The position numbers were made by a program, and so were the translations under genes. From Pyrocephalus nanus (lineage: Eukaryota > Chordata > Aves > Passeriformes > Tyrannidae), in NCBI GenBank assembly GCA_038380795.1, contig CM076267.1:10957501-11021500 (forward strand): DNA of 64,000 bases. The letters are read 5' to 3'. The notes under the pieces were generated by a model that saw only the letters and a program-made list of their open reading frames with translations, ran no database searches and had not been told where the DNA came from. This document shows positions 24,673 to 35,300 of this stretch, piece by piece (position 1 is the first letter of the stretch; every line of letters starts with the position of its first letter).

Positions 24673-24890
24673 TCACAGAATCAATTCTGTCGGAAAGGAT
24701 CACCGAGTCCAACGCATGACCCAACACCACTGTGTCAGCTAAAACTAAATGCCACGTCCAGTCCTTCCTTAAACGCCTCCAGGGATGGTGACTCCGCCAC
24801 CTCCCTGGGCAGCCCATTCCGACATCTAATCACCCTTTCTGTGAATAAATTCTTCCTGATGTCCAAACAATCCTGAAAAACTAAGGGAAC
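24673..24890 (-). mobile_element. CR1 LINE 3' end, intronic side of the CpG island
   Basis: The plus strand shows TCACAGAATCAATTCTG, GGAAAGGATCACCGAGTCCA, CCTCCAGGGATGGTGACTCC, CCCTGGGCAGCCCATTC and TCTGTGAATAAATTCTTCCT, the reverse complement of the avian CR1 3' end. It stops about 60 bases before the CpG island and lies in SEC22A intron 1. Confidence 0.85.
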
Positions 24891-25410
24891 AGAACAAGCC
24901 GCATCCCAAAGTTTGGGAACCTGACTCCTCTCATCTACCACCTACTTACGTGGCAGCTCCGACACGACCATTCGCACCCGGTGCCGCCGCGGCAGAAGCG
25001 CTGACCCAGCGGTCGGTGCCTCGCACGGGTCCGCACCGCGGAACTTCAACACACCCTGCTGCCGAGCGCGGAGAGGCCCCGCCGCCCCGGCTCCCGCTGC
25101 CCGGCGGTGCCTACGGGGAGCCCCGAGCGGCGCCTCCCGCGCCCGCCCTGCCCGCCGCCGCCACCACCCCCTCCGTGACAGCGGCACCGCGGTCCCCGTG
25201 GCTGAGGCACGAACGCAGCCGGCCTTGAGGCTCGGCGGCCGGGCCTGGCGCCGGCCGCGGCGAGCAGGCAGGCAGGCAGGAGGGGAAGGGGGGAAAAGGG
25301 AGGGGAGGCCGTGCCGGGCAGTGCCAGCCCCGTGTCCCGCGGTGGCAGCCCCGCGTCCCGCGGTGCCGGAGCCGCCCCCGCCCTCAGGGCGCGGGGGGCG
25401 CGGGCCGTAC

Positions 25411-25454
25411 CTGGGCACGGCGGCTGCGGCGGCTCCCGCCGGGCATTGTGGGAG
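25411..25454 (-). other. SEC22A: Probable SEC22A exon 1 (3' part) with donor
   Basis: In the CpG island a minus-strand donor GTGCCCAG|GTACGG ends a GC-rich segment at 25411. It is the best donor seen near the island centre and would form the first untranslated exon of SEC22A. The transcription start is not visible; the left limit is the splice site, the right limit is only the upstream edge of the ZNF143-like site. Confidence 0.45.
25437..25454 (-). promoter_or_regulatory. ZNF143/Staf-like site
   Basis: The minus strand reads CTCCCACAATGCCCGGCG, which fits the 18-base Staf/ZNF143 consensus YWCCCRNMATSCMYYRCR at 17 of 18 positions by eye. ZNF143 sites are common in CpG-island promoters of housekeeping genes, usually close to the start site. 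The location just upstream of the proposed exon 1 donor agrees with that. Confidence 0.6.
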
Positions 25455-25624
25455 CGGACACGTCCGCGCGCGCCCCGCCGGCGGCGCAGCGACCCCGCGC
25501 GGGGCGGCCCCGCCATGGCGGGCGCGGAGGGGCGGGGAGCGGAGGGCAGCGGAGGGGCGGGGCCGCCGTGAGGGAGCCCCGAGGCGGCGCTTCCTCGCAC
25601 CATCCGCTTCGGCGCTTAGTTTGT

Positions 25625-25990
25625 CACAGAATTGGTGAGGACGGAAAAGGCGTCTTGAATTCGTCGAGTCCCGCCTGTGACTGAGCACCACCGAGCACCA
25701 AGTGACGCGCGCAGTCTTGCCTTAAACGCCTGCAGGGATAGGGGACTCCCAACACCTCCCTGGGCAGCCCCATTCCAATGTCTAATCACCCCTTTCTGTG
25801 AAGAAATTCCTCCTCATGTCCAATCTAAGCCTCCCCCGGCGCAGTTTAAGACTAAGTCCTCTTATCCTGTCGCTGGTTACCTGTGAGAAGAAGCCAACAA
25901 CCCCCTGGCTGCATCCTCTTCTCAGGGACTTGTGGGGAGCAATAAGGTCACTCCTGAACCTCCTCCTCTCCCCGATAATTGGCCTCATTG
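25625..25990 (-). mobile_element. CR1 LINE 3' end, upstream side of the CpG island
   Basis: Longer copy of the same kind: CACAGAATTGGTGAGG, CACCTCCCTGGGCAGCCC, TTCTGTGAAGAAATTCCTCC, CTCCCCCGGCGCAGTTTAAG, TCGCTGGTTACCTGTGAGAA and GAGCAATAAGGTCACTCCTG. It abuts the CpG island. CpG content is higher than in the other copies, which may reflect protection from deamination next to the island. Confidence 0.86.
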
Positions 25991-27772
25991 TCAGCACAAC
26001 TGAGGTTTAGGAGTTGTGCTCTTTGGGTTAGTAACTTAGGAAGACTGCAGCTGGCCGGTTGCCACCAGGTTCGATGCACTCACACAGCCCTTGGCACACT
26101 CTTGGCACTGTGTGAATGACCAGAGGTGTGTGTGGCGTTCTCTGACAGGGAATGCTGGAGTGTGTGTGATGGGGATGTAGTACCCACCAGGAAAAGTGCA
26201 CTGAGGCAAGACCAGCTGCTAGACTAATTTCTCTCATTTCCAGAGAAATCAACTGGGCATATTTCGACAACAAATGATAATACAAAAGCAAAAGTTTGCA
26301 AATCTCATTACTAATCCTAAAGTGAGGTTCCTATTTTAAAACTACTTTCCTTACTGGTACAAGGATAATTTTCTCCCTGGGCTGCTCTTCAGTTTCACTC
26401 TTTTCCTACCGAATCACACAGTTTTAGTCTGTTGGCTCAAATCTCAAATGAAAGCAGCTTATTTCCTTGCTAACGCCTTTTAATTTCTCCTTCCATCTGT
26501 TACTACTCCACTATCCAAGTGCTTGCAGCATTGCAGAGTGTTGGGGTAGAGGTGTAATACACCTTACACTGTGGGCTTTCAGGCTCTGCTGAGCTCCACT
26601 CAGGAGCAAGCTGGTCAGGAGGCTGGCACTGATGCTCATTAACACACTCCAACCCCAACTCTGCCATCTCCAGGCAGCTTAAGCAGTATTAGGTGGACAA
26701 CTGTGGGAACCCTGGATACCAGTGGGGCATCACCTGACTCCCGAACCCTGAGATAGGGTCTTTGAATGCCACTGATTCAGGTGTGGTAAAATGATCTCTT
26801 GGATCTTACAACCAGGTCTAAATTGTTACTGCTGGAGATTTATTTCACCCTTTCAGCCTCCAGGCCTTCTCTTCCATGCTTCAAGCAAAGCTCAGCCAAG
26901 CTGAGGGCTCGAGCTCCCTGTGTCAAACAAGGCTGCAGCAGGGGGTACAAGGTTAACTATGGCTCTGGAGCTGAGTATCTGTGGGGGGGGAAGACTAACA
27001 AAAAGAGAAAAATTGCTTTTAGAGGAGAATTGACACAGGATAACATTGAGGTAGGGCGTCAGGAGATGAGACTGACATAGAGATGTGGGAGAGGAAGACA
27101 GGTATAGGTGAACAGAGGGGCTACAGAAGAAGAGGTCACTTGCAGATGCTTGGTGACGTATTTTTTTGATGAACACAAAAGCTCAAGGAAAAAGTAATGT
27201 CCTGGAGACCATGGGAGAAGACCCCTTTCTGATCATCCTTCTTGCACTGAAGGCTGGTTGCTGGGAGGAACTGCCAAGGATGTGCACCACAAATGAGTCT
27301 TGCTAAAGCAAGGGACGGAGGATCTGCGTGTCTGAATATACAGCTTGGCATCTCCAAGTTTGTATCTTGGACTGTCAGGAAGAAACTGTGCTCCCTTGTC
27401 AGGCTTCTGTAGAGCAGAGCATGGGAACATCTCAATCCTGACTGACTAGGCACAACTGAAGCACACATTTCAGAAGATGATACATTAATCTGAATAATTT
27501 CCACAGAGTCCTTATCCTGTATAAACAGAGTGCACAGTATTACAAGCTGCTACACAATTTAACAGCTTATGATAACATCTACTATAATGCAGAGAACTAG
27601 TGATTACTTAATTATAGGCTGTCTAAAGGTTTGTGATAAGTGCATACGTGTGTAATTTTAATTTTTCTAGTTCTTCTGAACTGTTTATCTTTCAGCCCTA
27701 AAATTCTCTTGACCTTTTGTAAATGTTTTAAGGAAAAAAAGATAAGCATTTTGCATTTACATAAACAGGACT

Positions 27773-27813
27773 TTGTATATACATCTATATACAAGAATTG
27801 TATATACATCTAT
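27773..27813. repeat. Short tandem duplication
   Basis: TTGTATATACATCTAT occurs at 27773-27788 and again at 27798-27813, a 25-base period. Confidence 0.75.
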
Positions 27814-27869
27814 TAATTCAGGCTTATATATTCCTAGGGGAAGAAAACACATTATTCTTTATTTTTAGG

Positions 27870-27975
27870 TGAACCTGGCCCCAAGAGGCTAAATAAATCC
27901 CACAAGGTCACCGAGGGAGGCAGTGGCAGAGTCAGAAGTGGGGTTACAACTCCAACACTCCCAGCTCTCATGGTG
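27870..27975 (-). mobile_element. MIR-like SINE relic
   Basis: Reads GAGGCTAAATAAATCCCACA, AGGTCACCGAGGGAGGCAGT and GGCAGAGTCAGAAGTGGGGT, the reverse complement of the MIR core ('gaggttaagtgacttgcccaaggtcacacagc...'). Old and short. Confidence 0.55.
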
Positions 27976-28959
27976 AACTTAAATCACACCTCTTATTCAA
28001 GAATTTGCATGGCTAACAAGCCAGTTACACTTTAAATTGCTTTTTTCCCTTGTCCCATTCACTCCCCTAAGGCATGGAAGCAGTAAAACATTGTCAGAGG
28101 GGCACCGTGCAGTGAATGCATTAGTGAAAGCTGCAGCCAGAGTTAAAACTGAGATTCATAAGAAGCAAATGCAGTCAGTGCAAAGAGAAAACAAAGAGAA
28201 GGAATGTAAGTGTTACAGAAGGAGAGGAGGCGAGGAAACGAATGTGAGTACAAGGCAGGGTATGGAGAGTGTCAGAAGCTGAAGAGAGGGCTGGATGGGA
28301 AGAACTGGTGACAAAGGAGTCCCCACGGCACCAAGTGCCTCAGAGACGACAGCGAGGTGCATCTCCATGAGCACAGCAAAATAATGAAGCCACATAGTTG
28401 CTTAGTGTGTCATCAGCCAGCTGAGGGCAAAACCCAACAGCTAATGCTCAGAGATGAGTTAGGACGGGACTTATCTCACCAAAGTTCAGTGATCTGGAAA
28501 TTGCCCTCTGTGAAGAAGCTCTCTGTTGCTATTTCTCCTCTGTCACTGCAGGGAACAGACATGTCCAGCCACATGTATACACCTTGGGTTTAGATGACTA
28601 AAGGTAGGGAAGACAAACCCTTAGGCCCTGTCCACTGGATTTAAACATGACTTTTAAATCAGGTTTCCCCAAGGAAAAATATCCAGCCTGAGGAGCTGGC
28701 AGTAGTTGTGTTCATCAGTGATGGAGTCAGAGGAGCAACACAGGAGTAAATTTCTGAAAGGACACACAGAAGGTCAGAAATTGAACTTCAGGGGTTTTAT
28801 CGGCAAATTAAGCTGTGGAATATATCAGAGTGCTGATCCACTTTGTAACCTGTTTTTAGAGAGGAAAATAAAAGCCTGATTTAGACTAATTAAACCCAAG
28901 TCCTTTCATATACAAAAAAACCTATCCAAACCCAAACCACAACCCCCCCCTTCTGTTTA

Positions 28960-29250
28960 CTAGACATCTTTCTAGTTCTATTGCTCCTTTTTCTGGACCT
29001 TTCATTTTCTTATAGCTTTCTTAAAGTTTGGTGCTTGAAGCTGGACTATTATTCAAAATGGGGCTTTAGCTGAAAAACAGACTTATAATCCATTAGTGTG
29101 CTTCCTGTTTCTTGGATAGAAATACCAATTCCCACAAAAAAACAAGTATGTTGAATCAGTGAGCTCATGCTGAGTGCAGTCCAGGTTCATCATGAGTCCT
29201 TTACACTCCAAATCAGGCTCCTGAAATCATGGCACTGGCTAAAAGCCGGT
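28960..29250 (-). mobile_element. Ancient CR1/L3-like relic
   Basis: Phrases such as TTTTTCTGGACCTTTCATTT, TTGGTGCTTGAAGCTGGACT, ATGGGGCTTTAGCTG and GAGCTCATGCTGAGTG follow the order of reverse-complement ORF2/3' sequence of old CR1 elements (the 'gtgcccagaactggacacagtactcc' part and what follows). It is heavily diverged. Confidence 0.42.
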
Positions 29251-30344
29251 GACTTTCTAACAATTCTGCACTCTAAAAAATTGCATCCAATTTTAGAGGT
29301 TTTAGAGAAATCTGTGTCCATAATCACATGAGCTAAGATTATACTCACTGGAATGAGCTGTTCTTGCTAACACAGCATCAGCAGAAGTGTGAGTAAGGTC
29401 ATAAAAGTCATCAGCAGAATATGCAGTTTATTTCCTTGCTCCTCTTTCAAAAGCCTCCTCCGCTGGATCAGCCATAGGGGCCTGTGCTGGGCAGCAGTTT
29501 CTTTCATGGAACAATAGTATTTAGTTCTCAAGGGTTTTACAAGTCTGAAGCCACCTTATAATGTCGGAGAAAGTATCTCACTGGTAATAAATGCAGATGT
29601 TAGAACGAAATACACTGTTATCCCAATGTCTCTTGTTGCAGCAGGGCCCAGCATGATCTCCTGCATAAAGAACATCCTATTTCTAAAAAGTAATCTTCAT
29701 GCTGCATCTCAATTAGTTTGAAAAGCAATGTGTATTTAATGCATTTTTATTTACAGGGCCATAAGCATTATGGGCTTATGGAAATAACACAAGTGAGCCT
29801 TTCTGATGATTGTGTCCCAAAGCCATTCCAACAGTAACGGGCTCTCTTTGGGGGCTTTTCCGCTTACTTTATTCCCTCTCCGGTAGAAGCAGCTGATCTG
29901 GAAAGCCACATGAATATACTCCTAGTACACATAATCCCTTTAGTTCCCTACATGACTGTAATTGCACACATTGGCAGACTTTGTTTGTATTTAAATATTT
30001 TCATAGGAGGGAAAGTCATTCCAAGCTGATCACTTCATGAGGCCAAAAATTTCATTAGGAGCCATTTGAACAATTACAATAAATTAGAAAATAATTTGTT
30101 GGTACAGTTGTTCCATAAACACTATAATTTATATTAAAAGAACTCTTGGTCCCTAATGAAATTTGTCTTTTTTTATGATAATCACCACAACAAACTTATT
30201 GAGTAAGAAAGAAAACACATATAGCTTTGTAATCCACAGGTTTTTCTATCTGAAATTTAATTTAGAAGGATAGAAAGATTTCTTGGGACTGAAGGGATTA
30301 TAGGTACTGTAATATCTAATAAGATTATAAGATGGAGGTGGTGG

Positions 30345-31510
30345 CTCACTGTAATAGAAACACACTAAGACACAGGACTGGCAGGACTTTCTGGGTTATC
30401 AAATCCAGTCCCCAGGTACTGCAGGCAACTGGATCACATGATTCCTTTAATACATTTTGTGAGCTGCCCACTAAAACTAGGCATGGTTTCATTCCCCACT
30501 ATGCAGGTGGATTTTTACACCCTCAATATGCAGGTGGATAAAGAACACCTAATTGATAATTAAATTATTCATGGCCAATTTATACCCACTTGCTCATACA
30601 CCAAACCTGCCTACCTTTAATATTGCCCCTACCTGATGTATTTACATAAAGCAATCAAACCACATCTCAGCCTTCAGCTGCTGGGCTAGACAAGCTGCAC
30701 ACATGGCCATGAAAGGTTCTCATCTCCTCCTTATCTTAGCAGTCCTTTTCTGTACCCATTTCATTAAGAATCCACCATTCCTTAATGCAAACAGAATAAT
30801 GCATTTTATTCCAAGCAAAATCTTACTGGGGTCTTATTCAGGGATGCTCATGCTTCCCTTACTTTCCTAGAAATGCTTCTCCTATTGCACTTTCGAGTTT
30901 CAGCCGCCTTTTCCGTGCCCACGCTGCACTGGCACAACTTACTGAAAATCTTCCTGTGTCACTGCAGGTTTCCTGCAGGATTTTGTCTGCTGCCAGCTCT
31001 CTTACTACTCCTGTGGCCTCACTCTTCAAGGACATTAGGTTCTTGCTGGGCAATATTTGAACCTTCTCTACACTGACGACATCTCCTAACTTGGTGGCTT
31101 CAGTGTATTTTTTATGATCAGACACCTCTGTTTTCCAAATGGGTCATTAATGAAAATAATTATAATAATAATATATAATAACTTTTTAGGAGCTCTGAAT
31201 ACTTTCAATACATTTCAACTTCTCATCTTTCAACACTGTGTATGCCTATAAATCTCAGACTTCTCCATGTAGGAGATATAAATTTATACACAGCTCCTCA
31301 TCAGCTATTTTATTGAATCCCAAACACACATATTTCTCTTGTTTGTCTAGCCAATTAATTAATCTATCAAAGAATGCTATCGAATTTGTTTGATATTATC
31401 TAGCCTTGGTAAATGCCAATTCCATTTTGTTCTCTTTTCCAGTGACTGTCATGACTTTTATAATTCTCTCCTCCCACAATCTTTCCTAAAGCCTGACATA
31501 AAACACTGCT
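30345..31510 (-). mobile_element. Ancient CR1/L3-like LINE relic, about 1.1 kb
   Basis: The left part (GACTGGCAGGACTTTCTGGG, TCAAATCCAGTCCCC) looks like an old CR1 3' end. The middle (GCAATCAAACCACATCTCAG, CTTAGCAGTCCTTTTCTGTA, TCTTACTGGGGTCTTATTC) and the right part (GGGTCATTAATGAAAAT, CCAATTAATTAATCTATCAA, TAGCCTTGGTAAATGCCAAT) follow the order of old CR1/L3 ORF2 read backwards. No open frame remains. Confidence 0.5.
31150..31183. repeat. AAT-type simple repeat
   Basis: Run of AAT/ATAAT units inside the old CR1 relic, probably a secondary expansion. Confidence 0.7.
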
Positions 31511-32084
31511 GTACACAAAGCAAAATGTATTGTGCCTTTTGAGTGAAATCCATGTTTTATTTGTCTTTGGTATAGATTAGTTGCTTACATCAATATATAA
31601 TTTTGACTACCAGATAGGGTTGAGCAGCAGTTACAGATGTATTGGCTGACTCTCTATATTCATAGCAGAAATGTATATGCATCCCTTTTTATTCTAAACA
31701 GTGCTAGTACCACTTTTCAAAAGGACTGCGATACAAACTCAGCAGGCTGATCCAACCGAGACACAGCCCCATAATCAACAGGGTCTTTTCCCAAACAGCT
31801 TTATAGTCAACTCAAACATGATGTATGTTGCAGAAAATCAAAGGACAACATGTACAGTGACTTGACTTGTTCAGTGATCACAGGAACTGGGCATGGAAAA
31901 ATATAGGTTTTGAAGAAACAAGAGTTGAGGAGGATTTGCCAGAGAGGTGCTGGATGATTGTTTCAGATAGAGATAAATTACACATGGTGTTGTCTTCTTT
32001 GTGCTTAATTTTTAATTATGTTGTGGGCAGTACACAAATTGAAAGAAGAAATGGTAAGAAACTAAATCAAGACTTGAATTTCAA

Positions 32085-32320
32085 GTCCACTGCTGACCCA
32101 CAGACTTTGTGTGTCCTTGGGCAAAATGCTTTGTTGTTTTCTTCTTCGTCTCACTGCCTCATCTGTAAAACAGAGATAACACTACTTCTTTTTTCTCAAC
32201 CTGACTATTTACATAATAAAAGCCTTTCCATGCATGACAGACTCTTATATATTTGTACAGCATCTAGCATAATGAAGACCTGGATCTTGGGACTACAATA
32301 CAAACAATACACAACAATTA
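32085..32320 (+). mobile_element. MIR-like SINE relic (sense)
   Basis: TTGTGTGTCCTTGGGCAAAA, TCTCACTGCCTCATCTGTAA and AACAGAGATAACACTACTTC follow the amniote MIR core; further on TGTACAGCATCTAGCATAAT and GGACTACAATACAAACAATA resemble the 3' tail of such elements. A 180-codon open frame that runs through it is accidental. Confidence 0.68.
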
Positions 32321-35300
32321 AGATTAAACATCCATCCAAAATATACCTAATGCACCTAATACAGCAGTACCTTGCCAGAGATGGGACTTTATTCCACAGT
32401 GAACTCTGAGTTTTCTGTTGTCCCTCCTTTTGTGCTGCTCTCTTGCCTAAGGAAAGCTTTGGCAGAGAAGTGGGTTTTAGGAAAGTCAGGAGTCTGATGA
32501 ACCTTTTATGGTCTCCTGCAGGTGGAAGGAGCATTGGATCTTGAAGTCCAAAGGGACCTGCCTGGAGCTGGGAGCATCACACAGAATCTCTGCATTGGAG
32601 GATGCCTGTCCCTCCTTGAAAAGGGAAAAGAAAAAGCCTCTCATCCATATTGTCCTTGGGGAGGAACTGTGTACCCACTGCAGGTCAGCCTAACACTGTC
32701 CTTTCCCTCTCAGTAAGCAAATCCTACACCCTTGGAGAGGTCTTGGGATGTTCTGGGGATGCAATAGGAGGCGCTGGACCTGATCAACCTGTTCCATGCT
32801 TGTGAGGTGGATACAGCAATAAGCATCCCCTCACCAACAACCTGGAGGCTGCAGGATCAGAGCTCTGTTATTGTGCTGCAATATTGTCCTGTTCCTAGGA
32901 CATATTCTCTCAAGAGTTTATGCTGAGCTTGGAGAGAGACAGCTTCACACGCCAGAACTTTTGGGAAGCGGGAAGCTTTTCCTCATAGCCTGTATGTCCC
33001 GACCATAATGCCAAAATAACGTTCCTGTTAGAGGTCAAGCTGGGTCTGTGCTGTGATTTCTCTGCTCACCAAGAGAAAACAAAACAGAGGGTGCTTGGCT
33101 GCCCTGAGCTGGTGTGTCCAGGCCCTGAGGCAGGGCTGGCTCTGCAGCTACTTGGCATGGAGAAGATGAAAAGCATGCATAAATTAGGAGCTCTTAAGGC
33201 CAGTTTCCTTCTTTGGTCCCAGAGTAACTGGCCAGCAGCAGCAGACCAGCTCCTCCCCATTGACAGGTGACATTCTTTAGTGCTTCCCTTGTGCTGGCAG
33301 ATACATGATGACAATAATTTAACCGTGCAGCCCTGCCCTGGCTAAAAAACATGGACATTTAAAAAAACCCCTATTTTCATCACCCCCCTTTTCTTCACAA
33401 GTTTTTTTTACAAACTAAAGAGAACAAGAAAAGTGATGGTAACTGGATTGTTAATAATACATAGTTGTACTGATTCGTTTGGCTTCCCATCCTGCTCAAG
33501 GAAGGCTGCATTGTGCTGTGGCTATCGTTGTGTCACAGGAACTGAGGCTGGATACCAGGTGCCTGTTACAAATGTTGGGCCCCAAATTAAACACCCACAC
33601 ATGCTGAAAGGACCAGCAACACGACAGGAAGGATTATCCATTTTGCAAGCAGAAAAAATGACAAAGCAGAGGAGTGACAAATGCTCTGGATAAATCCAGA
33701 GCTCCAATTTAATGCATGGGATAAGGACCTCTTTTTCCAAATAAAGACTCCCAACTCTTGCAGTTCCTTACTTCTCCATAATTTAGCTGTGCACATATTT
33801 GGCATTTAGAGTGTGACGGATTTACACATTTGCTACCAAATGAGCTGCAAGAGCTAATCAGCTCGCGCAGAATTGCACATATTAATGAAGAAGGCTCTTC
33901 TGCATGCCTGCGATGTAGACACCCACTTAACTGGGGCACCAGAGACTAATTTGAAAAGATTTTGTTCACGTAGCTCTTTTCCTATGATGAATGCTTGCAG
34001 GGAATTGTGCTGTAGAGAGAGGGAGCAAGCAGTATCTGCAAAATCTAGCTAAACGGTTCTCATTACTGAGTGATGGAGAAGCAATAGGAAAGATAATTTA
34101 TTAGTGGCTCAAAGCTAATGAGAATAATTAGCACTATGATGCTTTCTAAGCAAACACAGAATAAGTGTTCCTTAAGGAGTGCCTGTCTCCTAGCAGGAGT
34201 GGTGATTGCTCTGGACAGGAGCACAGAGGACTTCCAGAGGCTGGAATCTTACAAACCAAGGACCAGGTCCAGCAGCTGAGTGGAAACACCCAGACACCCT
34301 TCTGGCTTTAATTATGGGCCAGCATTAGAGCTGTGTTTTCCTACATTTTGGGCTAACAGACCACCTTTTTTCTGATCTCAAAACAGCTACACTGGGCTGA
34401 TGAATACAGAGTTTACACTTCAGCTTAACTCCTGGGAAACCAGGGGCTGGAAAATGCTGCCTTAGATACTGAGATTTTTTGCAATATTGCATCACAGAGT
34501 GCCTGCCAAAACCTTGGCAAAAGCCAAGCCAGTTGAAGGTGTTTTGAAGGGAGTATTTCAGCAGCACGGGTCAGTCCCCAGGAATCCTGGCTGCCAGCAG
34601 ATAAAATGGTGTTTGGAGTAATTTCCTTTGAGGACACCCAGGTACCCTCCTTCCCCACTCAGTAAATACAAGCAGGATGCACCGAGAAAACACAGAATCT
34701 TCTCATGACCAAAGAAAATAACAGGACAAATTTTGGTTTCCAATCAGTTCCAGCACAGAGCAGTTATGAACACAACCGGATTAGCCAAAGGGCTGCGCTC
34801 CCGTGGTTCCAGCAGAGCCATGGAACGCTCAGGGATGCTGGGCTGCCAAAGGCAAAGGAAATGCCATCGTTTAGCCACAATGCTCAGCACCTGCTGATAA
34901 AAGCTAATTTCCCCCCACCTCTCAGTTTTCAGAATTTACTCCTGCAATCCCAGTGTTCCATTACAGACCCAATCTCACTAAAGTAAGCCTATTAAATTAA
35001 AATGAGGTGCACGTGGGCAGCAGTCCCCACTCCCCCGAGTGCCGTTTTGAGCAAATAGCTTGTTTCATAGTTTGTAAAATGCAGTTGGCAAGGCCTTAGT
35101 GTTATTCTAGGAAATCCATGTAGGCAACATTTCTTTCTCGTAATATCGCACTATCAAGAATATGGAGAGTGATTTTGCTTTTTATTTTTTAAAAGGCAAG
35201 CAGACAAAACAGCTGTAGGCTATGTCACCAGGCCTTGACTTTTCTTTTGAAAAGCAGTTTGCCTCTAAAATCAAAATCACCCAGGAAGCAATTCCATCTG

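Larger units (their letters stand above)
20359..25410 (-). other. SEC22A: SEC22A 5' introns
   Basis: From the CpG-island donor to the first coding exon, interrupted by the proposed exon at 21807-21870. It contains an old sense CR1 tail (23290-23640) and a CR1 3' end (24673-24890). The segment near 20880-20950 (ACAGCACCTTTCACACTATG, then GGTGCTTTACAAGCCTCA) may be a worn SINE/LINE tail. Confidence 0.65.
24950..25620. promoter_or_regulatory. CpG island promoter of SEC22A
   Basis: This is the only strongly GC- and CpG-rich stretch of the window. It shows repeated GC boxes (for example GGGGCGGGGCC at 25554-25564), G-runs and no TATA box, typical of a housekeeping promoter with dispersed starts. 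It sits directly upstream of SEC22A on the minus strand. Both strands stay open over long frames because stops are rare in such sequence. Divergent transcription to the right is possible but nothing shows a gene there. Confidence 0.85.

Noticed and set aside
24942..25691. 249-codon minus-strand open frame, and others on both strands, in the CpG island
   Set aside because: Ala/Arg/Pro/Gly-rich translation on every strand and frame is what GC-rich DNA gives by chance; no domain, and it runs through the promoter and into a CR1.
31867..32409. 180-codon plus-strand open frame
   Set aside because: It runs through a MIR-like SINE relic and shows no protein motif or splice context.
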